In this document: piece after piece, positions 34,701 to 40,303 of the stretch
Position numbering within the stretch: position 1 is the stretch's first letter
Layout: every line of letters starts with the position of its first letter
Assembly (NCBI GenBank): GCA_934045905.1
Contig: OW203762.1
Coordinates: 23,406,345-23,470,344 of the forward strand
Length of the DNA: 64,000 nucleotides
From: Leuctra nigra
Lineage: Eukaryota; Arthropoda; Insecta; Plecoptera; Leuctridae
Direction of reading: 5' to 3'
Notes under the pieces: model-generated
What the model saw: only the letters and a program-made list of their open reading frames with translations
What the model was told of the DNA's origin: nothing
Database searches by the model: none
Position numbers and translations under genes: made by a program

Positions 34701-34887
34701 ATCTTGCGCACGCAGCTTCTCTTGAGCATGATGACACTGCTAGTAACTCACCGCCTGGGGTGAAGAGGTCGCCCTGATGATGCCTGGTGATGATGAACGG
34801 CGCCTGGGACAGCGCCGCGACGCCCACCAACAGGTAGGCCAAGACGCCCCACGCGCACGCGCAGAGCGTCGCATCGCTCACGCGCAT
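2389..34887 (-). CDS. Single-pass type I membrane protein with large proline-rich cytoplasmic tail (1237 aa, 9 coding exons; possibly shavenoid-like)
   Basis: Exons in transcription order: 34887-34752, 32985-32842, 31151-31041, 10647-10514, 8874-8742, 6862-6688, 5947-5758, 5616-5326, 4788-2389. Phases join without a break and the total is 3714 nt including the stop. Residues 1-28 are a signal peptide (core VLAYLLVGVAAL). The ectodomain has a Cys cluster (ASCTEDAC, ACSCQCLP, RVCVEDIHEC) and N-glycosylation sites NFT and NST. The membrane helix is about 245-266 (VCSILLGLIYVASVFLYL), followed by a basic stop-transfer HMRKRKK. The tail (about 267-1237) has an acidic/Ser-rich part, PxxP-rich segments near 996-1067 (DLIPPRPPKPQ, PPLPPRMARPPLPPK) suited to SH3 binding, and ends RRVKC. 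An AG just before the start exon (34933-34934) implies an upstream noncoding exon outside the part I can define. The layout and tail recall the insect wing-hair protein Shavenoid, but that is an unverified memory-based suggestion. Three transporter genes lie antisense in the intron 10648-31040. Confidence 0.75.
5145..5283. repeat. Palindromic MITE with 26-bp perfect terminal arms
   Basis: Left arm 5145-5170 (ggacccttacctaatatcgc then gaaatg) is repeated exactly in inverse at 5258-5283. The interior holds repeated gtgctac/gtagcac inverted motifs. It lies in the 0.5-kb intron between the last two coding exons of the minus-strand gene. Confidence 0.8.
6688..6862 (-). CDS. Transmembrane exon of the membrane-protein gene (complete copy)
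   Basis: The acceptor is ttgcctccag and the donor follows GAAGG at gtgaga; entry is phase 1 and exit phase 2. It encodes VREVLFDAHHEAEVDGVGLT, TTEYAAI, the helix and the basic KRKKPEKEG end. It is the last (3'-most in transcription) of 18 tandem copies of the exon head and the only one that continues through the membrane helix to a donor. The copies upstream in transcription (6863-8570) are truncated heads. Confidence 0.8.
6863..8570 (-). repeat. Tandem array of acceptor plus exon-head units (96/110 bp) before the transmembrane exon
   Basis: On the minus strand each unit is an intron end (ctctctattgcctccag) followed by the first part of the exon (encoding VREVLFDAHHEAEVDG), a piece of the exon further on (ATCAGCGTGTGTTC) and then the next intron end. 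Acceptors lie near 6863, 6959, 7055, 7151, 7247, 7343, 7453, 7549, 7659, 7755, 7851, 7947, 8057, 8167, 8263, 8359, 8469 and 8567. Units of 96 bp keep frame (32 codons). Units of 110 bp keep a 14-bp stretch (gtggggttgacgac) that lies between direct repeats of gttgacg in the longer form, and they shift frame to a stop after VGLTTTSACVP. No unit has a clear donor. Confidence 0.9.
9230..9333. repeat. Palindromic element with 22-bp perfect arms
   Basis: cagtcgatcgacaactctta is mirrored at 9312-9333 by its exact inverse. The arms contain the self-palindrome cgatcg. It lies in the intron between the exons at 8742-8874 and 10514-10647. Confidence 0.75.
10261..10384. repeat. Palindromic MITE, family X, copy 1
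   Basis: Arms of about 33 bp: ggtgcgatcacataaaatga at the left and tcattttatgtgatcgcacc at the right, with gacaagaaagttc and gaactttcttgtc continuing inward. It lies on the 3' side (in transcription) of the exon at 10514-10647. A related copy lies on the other side at 10937-11078. Confidence 0.85.
10672..10915. repeat. Minisatellite, 47-bp unit, about five copies
   Basis: gggctggatccattcgaaca recurs at 10672, 10727, 10774, 10821 and 10868 (spacing 55, 47, 47, 47). The array starts only 25 bp into the intron from the acceptor of the exon 10514-10647, but unlike the three acceptor arrays it contains no exon sequence. Confidence 0.85.
10937..11078. repeat. Palindromic MITE, family X, copy 2
   Basis: The left end ggggcgcgatcatataaaat and right end attttatgtgatcgcacccc match the copy at 10261-10384, as do the inner parts (gtcaccgtgacaagaaag). 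It is more diverged than copy 1. Confidence 0.8.
11510..11690. repeat. Diverged palindromic element (family also at 38070-38510)
   Basis: Contains ccaatcacaagtccagacag, tctcacgac, cttgtgattggtttatag and aacgcaaaaaccg. The same series occurs in the same order at 38410-38503. The matching outer arm is less clear here. It lies just upstream of transporter gene A. Confidence 0.55.
11731..11921 (+). promoter_or_regulatory. Upstream block of transporter gene A, shared by the three paralogues
   Basis: GCAATTGCTAAGGAAC at 11835-11850 lies 72 bp before the start codon. The same word occurs at 16968-16983 before gene B and, as caattgctaagtaac, at about 22464-22478 before gene C. In all three it is preceded by an AATTGTC(T/G)ATT motif and, further up, by a degenerate caaTGTggtg/gtCACAgt-type stretch. 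The sequence was conserved or copied with the genes and probably contains the core promoter. Transcription start and factor binding are not known. Confidence 0.5.
11922..15451 (+). CDS. SLC16-type monocarboxylate-transporter-like MFS protein, paralogue A (446 aa, 8 exons)
   Basis: Exons: 11922-11959, 12447-12688, 13114-13257, 13534-13719, 13795-13998, 14069-14308, 14803-14928, 15291-15451. Joined phases give 447 codons including TGA. About 12 membrane helices are expected. MCT-type signatures are visible: SWIVLAAAFSCNVMAGSMPF (helix 1), KAWIGSVFQG, YGVIGGCGCGM, and the helix-5 motif HYFKRWRNLATCFVLAGAGV (family form YFxKRRxLAxGxAxAGxxxG). The helix-8 arginine is present (STICRLVLG); the Asp usually four residues earlier is Ser. 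The central loop (about residues 220-250) is short for the family. Such proteins move monocarboxylates or related small solutes across the plasma membrane with protons; the substrate here is unknown. It is the only one of the three without a tandem array at exon 2. Confidence 0.8.
12060..12240. repeat. Probable interspersed-repeat fragment in intron 1 of gene A
   Basis: GC-rich, non-coding segment ending in cactagtggaatttaattcc and then gttcaggga. A similar ending (cacaagtggaatttcattcc, then gtcgaggga) occurs at about 4910-4938. No class can be assigned. Confidence 0.4.
15504..15785 (-). mobile_element. Full-length tRNA-headed SINE with 13-bp target duplication
   Basis: About 282 bp flanked by TTATAAGTTCACA at 15491-15503 and 15786-15798. 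Read on the minus strand it starts cggaacaggttgggtgagtg, carries a polymerase-III B-box-like GGTTCGATTCC, and ends gttaagccccagac followed by a short A-run. It matches the plus-strand copy at 38119-38396 along its length. Confidence 0.85.
16029..16291. repeat. Imperfect inverted-repeat element
   Basis: gggtgcattccaatatttgg at the left is mirrored by ccaaatacggtatgcaccc at the right with a few mismatches. The interior and the flank beyond hold tgacgtcac motifs. Classed as MITE-like on arms only. Confidence 0.5.
16845..17045 (+). promoter_or_regulatory. Upstream block of transporter gene B, shared by the paralogues
   Basis: Carries tttaattgtctattatttct and GCAATTGCTAAGGAAC (16968-16983), 63 bp before the ATG at 17046, matching the arrangement before A and C. 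Confidence 0.5.
17046..21784 (+). CDS. SLC16-type monocarboxylate-transporter-like MFS protein, paralogue B (442 aa, 8 exons)
   Basis: Exons, using the last acceptor of the exon-2 array: 17046-17074, 18927-19168, 19613-19756, 20175-20360, 20452-20655, 20761-21000, 21149-21274, 21627-21784. From exon 2 on, lengths are identical to A except the last exon (242, 144, 186, 204, 240, 126, 158). MCT features: SWLVLAASFSCHVMLGSLAF, YGVIAGCGCGM, HYFLRWRNLATCLTLAGGGV, and helix-8 Arg in NTVCRFFLAI. An AATAAA lies at 21966-21971, 182 bp after the stop. Exon 2 is preceded by eight truncated tandem copies of its own head (17767-18926), so the splice choice decides whether a normal, an enlarged or a frameshifted product is made. 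The solute is unknown. Confidence 0.8.
17767..18926 (+). repeat. Tandem array of eight 145-bp acceptor plus exon-head units before exon 2 of gene B
   Basis: Acceptors (cgtgtccacag or close variants) end at 17766, 17911, 18056, 18201, 18346, 18491, 18636, 18781 and 18926, exactly 145 bp apart. Each unit holds about 114 bp of exon 2 (IEPSIMGVAFARDDPSIVFD, NLDTWWSCLVLAASFSC) and about 31 bp of intron end, with no donor. Because 145 is not a multiple of three, the frame rotates through a 435-bp super-period and all three plus frames stay open for over 1.2 kb. Units differ at a few sites: gacacatgg or ggcacatgg, ttggcg or ttgtcg, cgcgac or cagcgac. Confidence 0.95.
19310..19600. repeat. GC-rich insertion in intron 2 of gene B, possibly a decayed non-LTR retroelement piece
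   Basis: A block unlike the surrounding intron is open on both strands for about 90 codons. The minus-strand frame contains ALFLTGVVESNPPA near its start, which loosely resembles the 2A-like NPGP motif found at the N-terminus of some non-LTR retroelements but lacks the essential GP. No reverse transcriptase sequence is present. Confidence 0.25.
22262..22538 (+). promoter_or_regulatory. Upstream block of transporter gene C, shared by the paralogues
   Basis: Contains accaacaatgcggtgag, gtcacagtttcgtttgctac, tttaattgtcgatta and caattgctaagtaac, in the order seen before A and B, interrupted by an ATT-rich microsatellite at about 22395-22450. The ATG is at 22539. Confidence 0.5.
22539..27938 (+). 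CDS. SLC16-type monocarboxylate-transporter-like MFS protein, paralogue C (449 aa, 8 exons)
   Basis: Exons, using the last acceptor of the exon-2 array: 22539-22588, 24895-25136, 25507-25650, 25958-26143, 26234-26437, 26571-26810, 27052-27177, 27781-27938. Phases join for 450 codons including TGA. The N-terminus is a Ser/Lys-rich repeat (SDKSAKSAKS). Family signatures: SWLVLVAAFLCHVLVGSMSF, TAWIGSMYQG, YGVIGGVGSGM, HYFLRWRNLATCLTLAGGGV and helix-8 Arg in STACRIFLGL. The donor of exon 3 (gttaga) is weaker than in A and B. Exon 8 is almost identical to that of gene B. Exon 2 is preceded by nine truncated head copies, none of which can give full-length protein if used. The substrate is unknown. 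Confidence 0.8.
23326..24894 (+). repeat. Tandem array of nine 174/175-bp acceptor plus exon-head units before exon 2 of gene C
   Basis: Acceptors (gcatgtgtccacag) end at 23325, 23499, 23674, 23849, 24023, 24197, 24371, 24546, 24720 and 24894. Each unit carries exon 2 from MDYSIMSVAYAGVDPSLVFD to about SFYMDI and then some 25 bp of intron end. Spacing of 174 or 175 reflects ggtggcag versus ggtgggcag. The 174-bp form shifts frame into TGA within the unit; the 175-bp form keeps frame to the unit end but passes out of frame into the next. The unit boundary differs from gene B, so the two arrays arose separately. Confidence 0.95.
27010..27042. repeat. (ATTG)n microsatellite at the exon-7 acceptor of gene C
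   Basis: gattgattgattgattg runs up to within about 10 bp of the acceptor ctgttgcag and takes the place of the pyrimidine tract. Confidence 0.8.
27230..27477. repeat. Long palindromic element with arms of about 110 bp in intron 7 of gene C
   Basis: The left arm begins gcagcgcgattgtgtaagct and the right arm ends agcttacacaatcgcgttgc. The arms stay complementary through catctcctagatgctgagtg and tttagagatgga, around a loop of about 30 bp. The transcribed RNA would form a long near-perfect hairpin. Confidence 0.85.
27939..31040. other. Non-coding rest of the host-gene intron downstream of gene C
   Basis: AT-rich. It contains the 3'UTR of C and a palindromic element at 29517-29725. No exon with matching splice phase is seen on either strand. 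Confidence 0.6.
29517..29725. repeat. Palindromic MITE of about 209 bp (family Y relative)
   Basis: Arms of about 40 bp: ctcaaaccaataaaaattgg with tactcgaaaagaaaaggatt, mirrored at 29686-29725. The interior cttgttattatcaatgaaa with tcacctactagag resembles the interior of the elements at 34184 and 44946. Confidence 0.8.
31272..31499. repeat. Long palindromic element in the host-gene intron next to exon 31041-31151
   Basis: Arms from attacaaccaatctgtaaata through aggtttttatattatgag and cttaatcaacaatctgcc to a centre of direct and inverted cagattg copies. The right arm mirrors this to cttacagattggttgtaat with small gaps. Confidence 0.8.
32524..32715 (+). repeat. Diverged SINE fragment
   Basis: acccggattcggttcccg (B-box region), ccctgattgagctttctttg, ataggcaaatgatgggaagg, ccacgaccacctccatccca and ataatcatcttcataat follow the order of the full-length SINE at 38119-38396. 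No target duplication is recognisable. Confidence 0.6.
32986..34751. other. First mapped intron of the membrane-protein gene
   Basis: AT-rich, with a palindromic element at 34184-34389. No conserved exon is recognised. Confidence 0.6.
34184..34389. repeat. Palindromic MITE, family Y, copy 1
   Basis: Terminal arms of about 30 bp, gtacactcggccaaacaaaa with cttgaacgtt, mirrored at the right as aacgttcaagttttgtttgg with ccaagtgtac. It is 206 bp long. The copy at 44946-45162 has the same interior in reverse orientation. Confidence 0.85.
34752..34887 (-). CDS. Start exon of the membrane-protein gene with signal peptide
   Basis: The start ATG is at 34885-34887 and the donor gtgagt follows CCCCAGGCG. 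It encodes MRVSDATLCACAWG, VLAYLLVGVAALSQ and APFIITRHHQGDLFTPG. Cleavage is likely after ALS. An AG acceptor (ctgttttccag) lies about 46 bp upstream, so the true first exon is noncoding and further right. Two upstream ATGs in this exon open very short frames (MFRLPLRSE and MMRARLCA), which could dampen translation. Confidence 0.75.
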
Positions 34888-34971
34888 AGTCGCGCGCGCA
34901 TCATTCACTGCGCAGCGGCAGCCGAAACATTCTGGAAAACAGTGCAAATTATCTTGTTAGAACGAGGAAAA

Positions 34972-35280
34972 CGCTCAGTGGGACGCGTTGATGAGCGAGC
35001 ACCGACACGACATTTTGGTTTTAATGATCTTCCAAAATTTCAAATGATCGGATCAATCAATCACAATTTTTTTTTAAATTTGAACAAATCAACGGATTTA
35101 TTTTTAAAATAGTCTGCAAACCGCTGAGTGGTCCTCATACAAGTGTGCAAAATTTCAGCTTGAACAGAGACACGGTGCAACCTGCAGCGGTAGACACACA
35201 AAAACACAGAGGTATAGCCTTATAGGCCAAAAGTACGAAAAGAAGACGCCTGCTTCGCTCGCTCACCTAATTCGATATAT
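34972..35280. repeat. Interspersed repeat, copy 1 (family also at 52670-53115)
   Basis: cgctcagtgggacgcgttga with tgagcgagcaccgac at the left, then a segment with aaatttcagcttgaacagag. The inverse of the same words occurs at 53085-53113 and 52725-52745. Class unknown. Confidence 0.5.
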
Positions 35281-35301
35281 TAATATAGTTCTATATTGCT
35301 T

Positions 35302-35462
35302 AGGGCCGGTATAACCAAAGTTAATCTGAGCCGGACTAACTAAATATTGGACTAAATTGGCGGCACAGCCAATCAGATACCTCAAAATGAGTGAAACAAT
35401 TGAATTTAATCCAAAAGTTAGTTAATCCAGCACAATTTTTAACTTTGGTTATTCCGGGCCTT
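35302..35462. repeat. Palindromic MITE of about 160 bp
   Basis: agggccggtataaccaaagt is mirrored by aactttggttattccgggcc, with inner ggactaactaaata and tagttaatcc sharing partial complementarity. Confidence 0.75.
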
Positions 35463-36879
35463 ATAAAATTTTTACCAATATATTGCAAATTGCAAAATAT
35501 TTTTTTTAAAACGATGTTATTAAAATGACTTTGGCTCCTCCTTTCAGGCATTAAATCGTGCTTGGGGTTCATTTCCAGTCATCGCCGATACTCTGAAAGC
35601 ATATTTTATGTCTCCCTTCTTAGCATCCATTCTACCTATCACAATCATTACTGTTATTGCTTATTGCACACCTATTGCTCATATCGGCTTTACTACTGTC
35701 GCAATAAGAAAAGTAGTTTTATGTACCTATAAATGCTTTAGTTTTATGTATTATATAGCTACATCTGTATTTTCTGGAAAGAAAGGCAAAATAAAGATAT
35801 ATAAAGAGTATTGGAAATATGGGAGTGTTGTAAATGTAAATAAAAAGCAATTATGATAAAGAAAACCTGATTGAATTGAATTGAATCATAAATGTTTCTA
35901 TTTTCCTCAACTAGCAGAAAAGTAAGAAAGCTGCAATTAATTGTGACTAAATCATTTTGTTGGCGATGAAACTGGAAAGAGACATGAGAATTTTAGAATA
36001 TGAATAATGTACTATCTCAGAATTTTGATTTAATGAAATTGAGGCAAACGGCACAAATGTCAACACCAGAAATCTATCTAGATTGATTCCGATCGTTTGA
36101 TTTCATTTAGTTACTGAGATTTCGATTTCTAACAGTGACATTTGTAACTCTGCTCTAGAATGAAGATCTTGAAAGCCAAATGATGACAGTTACAAAGTGA
36201 AAAACATCATTCGTGTGTAGTTTGTCTTGACACAGTGTCAACACTCCGATTGTATCAGAGTCATCCACAATCACTAGCAAGTGATTGAGAGTTGTCGATC
36301 GACAAATCCGGATCTCCGACCAGGCAATCTTGTCGTTAATTCCATCTCATAAATCTCTTCTCTTGTTGAATAATGTCCACTCATCGGCTAACAGAACAGG
36401 TGGTTTGTTAAACCTCAGGTGGATTACCTTCAGGGAAGTGGCCACGATTTGACAAAACGACGGTTTTTATATGCATTTGTTTGAGGATTGTAAAGTTTCT
36501 TTGAACGGTTCCTAAAGTGTTTGGATAAACTCAAGCTTATTTCTTAATCTTCTTTGTCAAATATACTTTGTGTTGTTATTGTTGGGCGTTTTGTAAGCGA
36601 GCACTTGAAGTGATTCAAAGTCAAGTGCCACATTTTCTAGCTACTATTTTGTATACATTTCATCACAGGCACTTTACACTTTACAAAACTACAATCGAAA
36701 CATATTGGGAGGGCATAAAGTCACCTTGAAGTTAATATTCAAGTGACCTATTCTGAATCTAAGAATGGGTTATGATGACAATAAAATGTATTCTCATTGT
36801 TCATTCGATGTGAATGTACCGGATCAGAAACAGAAAGACAAAGCTCTATAATTTAGGCCATCTCAATTTCATAAATTGT

Positions 36880-37166
36880 TTAAAAAATAGTCCACGAACT
36901 GAAGTCATTGCGCCAATGTAACTTTTTTCTTTATCGCGTCACATTTATTAAATTTTCATCGTAAAATATTTTAATTTGTATTGCGTTTGTATGTTTTAGT
37001 ACCCATGGTTGGGGTTGAATGTAAAAATTTAAACATACTAGGTAAAACATACAAACGTATTATACAAATTAAAAGATTTTACGATGAAAATTAAATAAAT
37101 ATGACGAAATAAAGAAAAATGTTACATTGGCGCAATGGCTTCAGTTCGTAGACTGTTTTTTTAAAT
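36880..37166. repeat. Long palindromic element of about 287 bp
   Basis: Arms of about 120 bp with scattered mismatches: cgaactgaagtcattgcgcc at the left and ggcgcaatggcttcagttcg at the right, continuing inward through the tttaattt/aaattaaa tracts and gtatgttttagta. A second copy of the central accatggttggggttg-type sequence lies outside at about 37197-37212. Confidence 0.8.
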
Positions 37167-38074
37167 AAGATCTTAAATTTCTAGAGTTTTTTACATTCCA
37201 ACCCCAACCATGGTTCTTGTAAGTGCACAAGTGTGTACAGAGCACTTCCAGTTAATGTTCGCGCTTACAGTTCAGACTTAATAACTCCTCATACTGGTGT
37301 CTTCGTGGTCAGAAGAAATAAGAAGAAGTAGAAGAAATAATACAAACACAGCTGCCACGTTTTATGAATATCACGGAAATAAAGATAATATTTGCTAATA
37401 TACCCTAGTTTAATAATAAAAAATACTACTAAAATCAAATTACGGTTCTTTTTCATACTTTCCTGATTGAGTATGGTGATTTAATAACAGCATGAAACTT
37501 ACTTTTAAAAATTTCAATTTAATTTACCATTAATTTTTAGTACCGAACGTATTTTGAATTATAATATGTTCCAAGATAAAGATGTTAGGACCTGATTAGC
37601 TGTCCGACAGGATCCAATCAAGATGTATTGATTTTGATTAGTGGAACTTTGTGTACTTGAGGACTCAGCTGTCAGGGGATAGTTGTTAATTACAGAAGAA
37701 GTAATCAACAGCTAGGGCAGTGAATTGCACGAGACGTTGGCTTTCTCACACGAGTGATTCCCTTACAAAGTCACAATTAGACCTATCGGAATCTATGATC
37801 ACGACTTCAGTATTTTACGACTGTTTACAAATCCAATTGTTCATCTAATATAACGGAATGTGAAAACTTGGACTATATCGTTAAAAAAACTGCTTGTCAA
37901 CTTGCCAATTACATCGAAAAATTCAAGTTCGGAAGAAAATTAAACCGAAGGAATCTGCAAGGACCGGTTTTATATTATCTGAATCTTGAAATTTTAACAT
38001 GCTAAAATAAATTTATGTCAATTACATGGATTTTCCTCTATTTTATAAGAGTAAAAATGTGCAGGGGTCCACAT

Positions 38075-38510
38075 AGACCGTTTTTGTATTTTCGTTTGGG
38101 TTTTCGAATTTATTGTTACGGAACAGGTTGTGTGAGTGGTTAACGCTCTGAACTTGTATTTCGGAGGCCCGGGTTCAATTCCCGCGGCCGTCCTTCCTGA
38201 CTGGGGTTTTTCGTGGTTTTCCCTCAGTCGACAGGCAAATGCTGGGAAGGTACCCTACTAATAGGCCACGACCGCCTCCTTCCCACCTACCATCCTTACC
38301 TACTCTTCACCATCATCTCCCAATCATCATCATAATCATTCATCTGTCGCCATTAGCCTCGCTGCAGAACAGTGCGACGTTAAGCCCCAGACAAAGAATT
38401 TATTGTTATAGCCATACCACAAGTCCAGAAAACACTCACGGCAGACCTGTGATTGGTTTATAGAAAGAAAAAAAACAGAAAACGCAAAACGCAAAAACGG
38501 TCCAAGTGGC
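38075..38510. repeat. Palindromic element split by a SINE
   Basis: The left arm, gaccgtttttgtattttcgt, ends at 38105. The right arm, cgcaaaacgcaaaaacggtc, is at about 38483-38502. With the SINE at 38119-38396 and one copy of its target duplication removed, the flanks form one short element with the interior caagtccagaaaacactcac also seen at 11510-11690. Confidence 0.7.
38119..38396 (+). mobile_element. Full-length tRNA-headed SINE, plus orientation, with 13-bp target duplication
   Basis: GAATTTATTGTTA at 38106-38118 is repeated at 38397-38409. The body starts cggaacaggttgtgtgagtg, has the B-box GGTTCAATTCC, a middle ccctcagtcgacaggcaaat, and a tail with catcatcataatcattcatc and gcgacgttaagccccagaca. 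No protein is encoded, so mobility would depend on a LINE elsewhere. Confidence 0.9.
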
Positions 38511-39691
38511 CCCAGCTTTAGAAGTTTTCTTTCAAGCTGCAAGAAGGTAGTCTAGAAACTTAACATAGTATGTTCGAGTACTTCTGAGATAAACGGGAAG
38601 AGAACTGTCAGGTGAAACAAGATAAACTCTGAATTGTCTAAACTGAATAAATCTCCACGAGGAATGCTCGTCTTCTAATGTCCACTTCGACTTGTGTTTC
38701 CCAGGGATTGAAAAGCGCCGATGTACGTGCAAGATCATTCGCTGTGATCCGCCCACTCAGACGGATTATAGATGCCTAATTCATTTCCTAGCGGCATTCA
38801 TCTCGCGACTTTCTTGTGACAATACGCAGAGTGTCCTGCTGAGATACAGCATCATGTGAAGCAGAATATTCGGGTGTTTGGGCAAAGTTTAGACATCGAT
38901 TCCCACGGATTCTGTATACATCTTCTGTTGTTCAAAGCGAAACCAATGTATAAAAGAACGTAAACGAAATTTGCTTATTTGTAGGTAATAACAATTTCTT
39001 GTCGAATACAGACTATCAAAATGAATTACCATCAGCAGAGTAGTAACATTTTAGAGGAGCTATTTTGCGAATTGCTCAATTATTTTATTTAAATTTTTAT
39101 TATAATACATCATGCAAATCGCTTACACAGGTGGTAAGGAACAAATAACACTTACTTATCTAACAAACATAACAAAAAACTATAAATTTACAAACATGAA
39201 AGCATTAAAAATATCAAGAATTAATAACAATTATACAATCTAATTTTCGTCAGCCGTATACACAACACGTATCTTTATCTTTTCTTCGTCCAGTCCCTCT
39301 CAAATCCAACCTCTACCACTCTTCTATCCAACAAATTCCAATCTCTCTTCGTTCTCTGCATAAATGCATTTCATCCAACATCAGTCTTTTGATAGATACT
39401 CAAATTAATTATATTTGATTATGTCATATACGTTGATTAACAAATTCCTAGATGGTTTAATTCCTTTATTTTTATGAAGGGCCAGAATGAAGAAAGAATA
39501 TGAATGCGCTTATTGATTCTTTTAGAATAATTAAATTTTTATCTACCTATACCTCTACTCTTATCTTCATCGTAAATGATATGAAAAAGACGACACTTTC
39601 AATTTTCAATTCAATACGCTATAATTAATTAAACAGTAATTAATATAATCTCTGCGAATCTTCGCGGCCAGTTCCGCGAACTCGCCCCACC

Positions 39692-40303
39692 ATCATGGCT
39701 GCAATCATCACTGCATCACCACGCTACATCATGGCTGCAATCATCACTGCATCACCACGCTACATCATGGCTGCAATCATCACTGCATCACCACGCTACA
39801 TCATGGCTGCAATCATCACTGCATCACCACGCTACATCATGGCTGCAATCATCACTGCATCACCACGCTACATCATGGCTGCAATCATCACTGCATCACC
39901 ACGCTACATCATGGCTGCAATCATCACTGCATCACCACGCTACATCATGGCTGCAATCATCACTGAATCACCACGCTACATCATGGCTGCAATCATCACT
40001 GCATCACCACGCTACATCATGGCTGCAATCATCACTGCATCACCACGCTACATCATGGCTGCAATCATCACTGAATCACCACGCTACATCATGGCTGCAA
40101 TCATCACTGCATCACCACGCTACATCATGGCTGCAATCATCACTGCATCACCACGCTACATCATGGCTGCAATCATCACTGCATCACCACGCTACATCAT
40201 GGCTGCAATCATCACTGCATCACCACGCTACATCATGGCTGCAATCATCACTGCATCACCACGCTACATCATGGCTGCAATCATCACTGAATCACCACGC
40301 TCC
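39692..40303. repeat. 36-bp minisatellite, 17 copies
   Basis: Unit atcatggctgcaatcatcac followed by tgcatcaccacgctac. Units 8, 11 and 17 carry gaa instead of gca. All three plus frames are open because the unit is a multiple of three without stops; the minus strand is closed in all frames. One plus frame gives 17 copies of MAAIITASPRYI ending SDDSDD. I see no promoter or splice context that would make it a gene. Confidence 0.9.

Larger units (their letters stand above)
34933..39690. other. Upstream flank or 5' intron of the membrane-protein gene; no exon recognised
   Basis: AT-rich DNA with three palindromic elements and a nested SINE described separately. Small open frames here (for example about 35608-35856) have AT-rich codon use and no recognisable domain. 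Confidence 0.55.

Noticed and set aside
38119..38396. Functional tRNA gene
   Set aside because: A B-box-like sequence is present, but there is no cloverleaf-forming body. It is the head of a SINE with target duplication.
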